Positions 40,772-42,349 of a stretch of DNA of 42,349 bases are shown piece by piece (position 1 is the stretch's first letter; every line of letters starts with the position of its first letter). The notes beneath the pieces were generated by a model. The model saw only the letters and a program-made list of their open reading frames with translations. It was not told where the DNA came from and did not search any database. Made by a program: the position numbers and the translations under genes. Origin of the DNA: Niabella sp. (GTDB lineage: Bacteria > Bacteroidota > Bacteroidia > Chitinophagales > Chitinophagaceae); NCBI GenBank assembly GCA_017744795.1, contig JAGIAQ010000024.1:1-42349 (forward strand). Direction: 5' to 3'.

Positions 40772-42349
40772 ATGGCAGATTTAAAATTTCAACGAAACTT
40801 TGGTATTGCCGCTCACATTGATGCTGGTAAAACCACTACAACGGAGCGTATTTTGCGTTACACCGGTATGATTCACAGAATTGGTGAGGTGCACGAAGGT
40901 GCTGCTACCACCGACTGGATGGAACAGGAAAAAGAGCGCGGTATCACTATTACTTCTGCTGCCGTAAGCTGTCAGTGGAACTTTCCTACAGATAAAGGAC
41001 AAGTAACATCTGATACAAAAAAATATTCTTTCAATATCATCGATACTCCGGGTCACGTGGACTTTACCGTTGAGGTAGAGCGTTCCATGCGCGTACTGGA
41101 TGGTCTGATCGCCCTGTTCTCAGCTGTTGACGGCGTGGAGCCACAGTCAGAAACAGTATGGCGTCAGGCTAACCGCTACCGTGTACCGCGTATCGGTTTT
41201 GTAAATAAAATGGACCGCCAGGGTGCTGACTTCCTGAACGTGGTAAAACAGGTTAAGGAAATGCTGGGCGCGAAAGCTGTTCCCCTGCAATTACCTATCG
41301 GCGCTGAAGATAACTTCAAAGGTGTGGTAGACCTGATCAAGAATACTGGTATTATCTGGGATGATGCTACTGAAGGTATGACCTATACCGAAGTGCCGAT
41401 CCCCGAAGATATGAAAGTGGAAGTAGAAGAGTGGAGAGCGCATTTGATTGAAGCCGTAGCTGAATACGATGATCAGCTGATGGAGAAATTCTTCGAAGAT
41501 CCGAATACTATTTCTGAAGACGAAATTCACGAAGCGATCCGCAAGGCGGCGATTGACCTGAGCATTGTGCCGATGATGTGCGGTTCTTCTTTCAAAAATA
41601 AAGGGGTACAAACAGCGCTGGATGCGGTTTGTCGTTACCTGCCTTCTCCTGTAGACGTTGAAGCCATCGAAGGGCACGATCCTGATAATCCTGAAAAAGT
41701 ATTAACAAGAAAACCCGATGCGAAAGAACCGTTTGCGGCGTTGGCGTTCAAAATTATGACCGATCCTTTCGTGGGTCGTCTGGCATTCTTCCGTTGTTAC
41801 AGCGGTCACCTGGATGCAGGTTCTTATGTATTGAACGTAAGAAGCGGCAAGAAAGAGCGGATCAGCCGTATCATGAAGATGTTTGCCAACAAGCAAAACC
41901 CGATCGATTTTATCGAAGCAGGTGATATCGGCGCTGCGGTTGGTTTTAAAGAAATCAAAACCGGAGATACCCTTTGCGATGAAGATCATCCGATCGTTCT
42001 GGAAAACATGTTTATTCCTGAGCCTGTGATCTCTGTTGCGGTAGAACCTAAAACCCAGGCCGACGTTGATAAAATGGGTATGGCTATCGCGAAGCTGGTA
42101 GAGGAAGATCCTACACTGCGCGTTAAAACAGACGAAGATACCGGTCAGACGATCCTTAGCGGGATGGGTGAATTACACCTGGAGATCATCGTGGATCGTA
42201 TGCGTCGCGAATTTAAAGTAGAAGTAAACCAGGGTGCGCCCCAGGTTGCTTATAAAGAAGCATTCAATGCTACTATTGAGCACAGGGAAACATTGAAAAA
42301 ACAAACCGGTGGTCGCGGTAAATTTGCCGACATTCAGTTTAGCCTGGGT
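40772..42349 (+). CDS. fusA: Translation elongation factor G (partial, 3' end off the window)
   Basis: The reading frame runs from the ATG at 40772 to the right edge, 526 codons of an expected about 700. The GTPase motifs are present: AHIDAGKTT (G1), the switch I segment [14 protein letters not shown] (G3) and NKMD (G4). Domain II follows ([20 protein letters not shown]), then the domain III start [12 protein letters not shown] and [10 protein letters not shown], and the domain IV start [13 protein letters not shown] drives ribosomal translocation and, with RRF, ribosome recycling. The gene is not preceded by rpsG/rpsL here but by a lipoprotein gene and a repeat, with its own -7 box. Confidence 0.97.
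   Translation, partial: MADLKFQRNFGIAAHIDAGKTTTTERILRYTGMIHRIGEVHEGAATTDWMEQEKERGITITSAAVSCQWNFPTDKGQVTSDTKKYSFNIIDTPGHVDFTVEVERSMRVLDGLIALFSAVDGVEPQSETVWRQANRYRVPRIGFVNKMDRQGADFLNVVKQVKEMLGAKAVPLQLPIGAEDNFKGVVDLIKNTGIIWDDATEGMTYTEVPIPEDMKVEVEEWRAHLIEAVAEYDDQLMEKFFEDPNTISEDEIHEAIRKAAIDLSIVPMMCGSSFKNKGVQTALDAVCRYLPSPVDVEAIEGHDPDNPEKVLTRKPDAKEPFAALAFKIMTDPFVGRLAFFRCYSGHLDAGSYVLNVRSGKKERISRIMKMFANKQNPIDFIEAGDIGAAVGFKEIKTGDTLCDEDHPIVLENMFIPEPVISVAVEPKTQADVDKMGMAIAKLVEEDPTLRVKTDEDTGQTILSGMGELHLEIIVDRMRREFKVEVNQGAPQVAYKEAFNATIEHRETLKKQTGGRGKFADIQFSLG

Noticed and set aside
1-42349. CRISPR arrays, tRNA/rRNA genes, insertion sequences, prophage or known defence genes
   Set aside because: Read for on both strands; no regularly spaced direct repeats with unique spacers, no cloverleaf-type sequence and no transposase, integrase or phage structural protein were recognised.

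Overview
The window looks like a chromosomal segment from a Bacteroidota bacterium, most likely a Chitinophagaceae-type soil or plant-associated member. The grounds are a SusC/SusD pair, Bacteroidota-style -7 promoter boxes (TAnnTTTG) before rpmI and fusA, a DUF6600-type secreted protein, an MG2/plug-domain protein, and many degenerate AT-rich intergenic repeats. The genus is not determined. No tRNA, rRNA, CRISPR array, transposase or phage gene was seen.

Left part (1-8.7 kb): the end of a polysaccharide utilisation locus that continues off the left edge. It holds a partial SusD lipoprotein, a SusC/RagA TonB-dependent receptor, an exported six-hairpin glycosidase-like protein, a divergent GH105 unsaturated glycuronyl hydrolase and an L-rhamnose mutarotase. 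GH105 plus RhaM points to a pectin or rhamnogalacturonan-type substrate; this is an inference. Two promoter regions share TCCTG boxes spaced 10 bp apart, and a LacI-type palindrome lies before susC.

8.7-16.2 kb: fabI, then a divergent pair made of a sucrose-phosphate-synthase-family glycosyltransferase fused to an HAD phosphatase and a cytoplasmic GH32-like protein (a possible sucrose or mannosylfructose cycle), then a DUF1003 membrane protein, a PAP2 phosphatase and a small lipoprotein.

16.2-26.3 kb: a 1278-residue GH31 enzyme with FN3, F5/8C-like, dockerin-like and cohesin-like modules and a strong terminator; a SatD/DUF3307 two-gene operon preceded by four alternating boxes spaced exactly 14 bp apart; an MscS-family channel; and an SDR dehydrogenase plus FAH-family hydrolase pair that fits the last steps of a non-phosphorylative deoxysugar pathway (L-rhamnose or L-fucose).

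26.4-34.4 kb: a DGPF/YCII protein directly followed by an ECF42-like sigma factor, a DUF2975 protein, an M1 metallopeptidase/atypical SDR operon, a rhomboid protease, a J-domain membrane protein, and a secreted DUF6600-type protein carrying five 81-bp tandem repeats.

34.4-42.3 kb: an MG2/plug-domain outer-membrane-associated protein, the rpmI-rplT ribosomal operon with its own promoter and leader, an arginine decarboxylase, a META/HslJ-like lipoprotein and the 5' part of fusA, which runs off the right edge.

The observations most worth checking are the SPS/GH32-like module, the SatD operator array and the shared TCCTG elements of the PUL. None is proven to be a new system from sequence alone.
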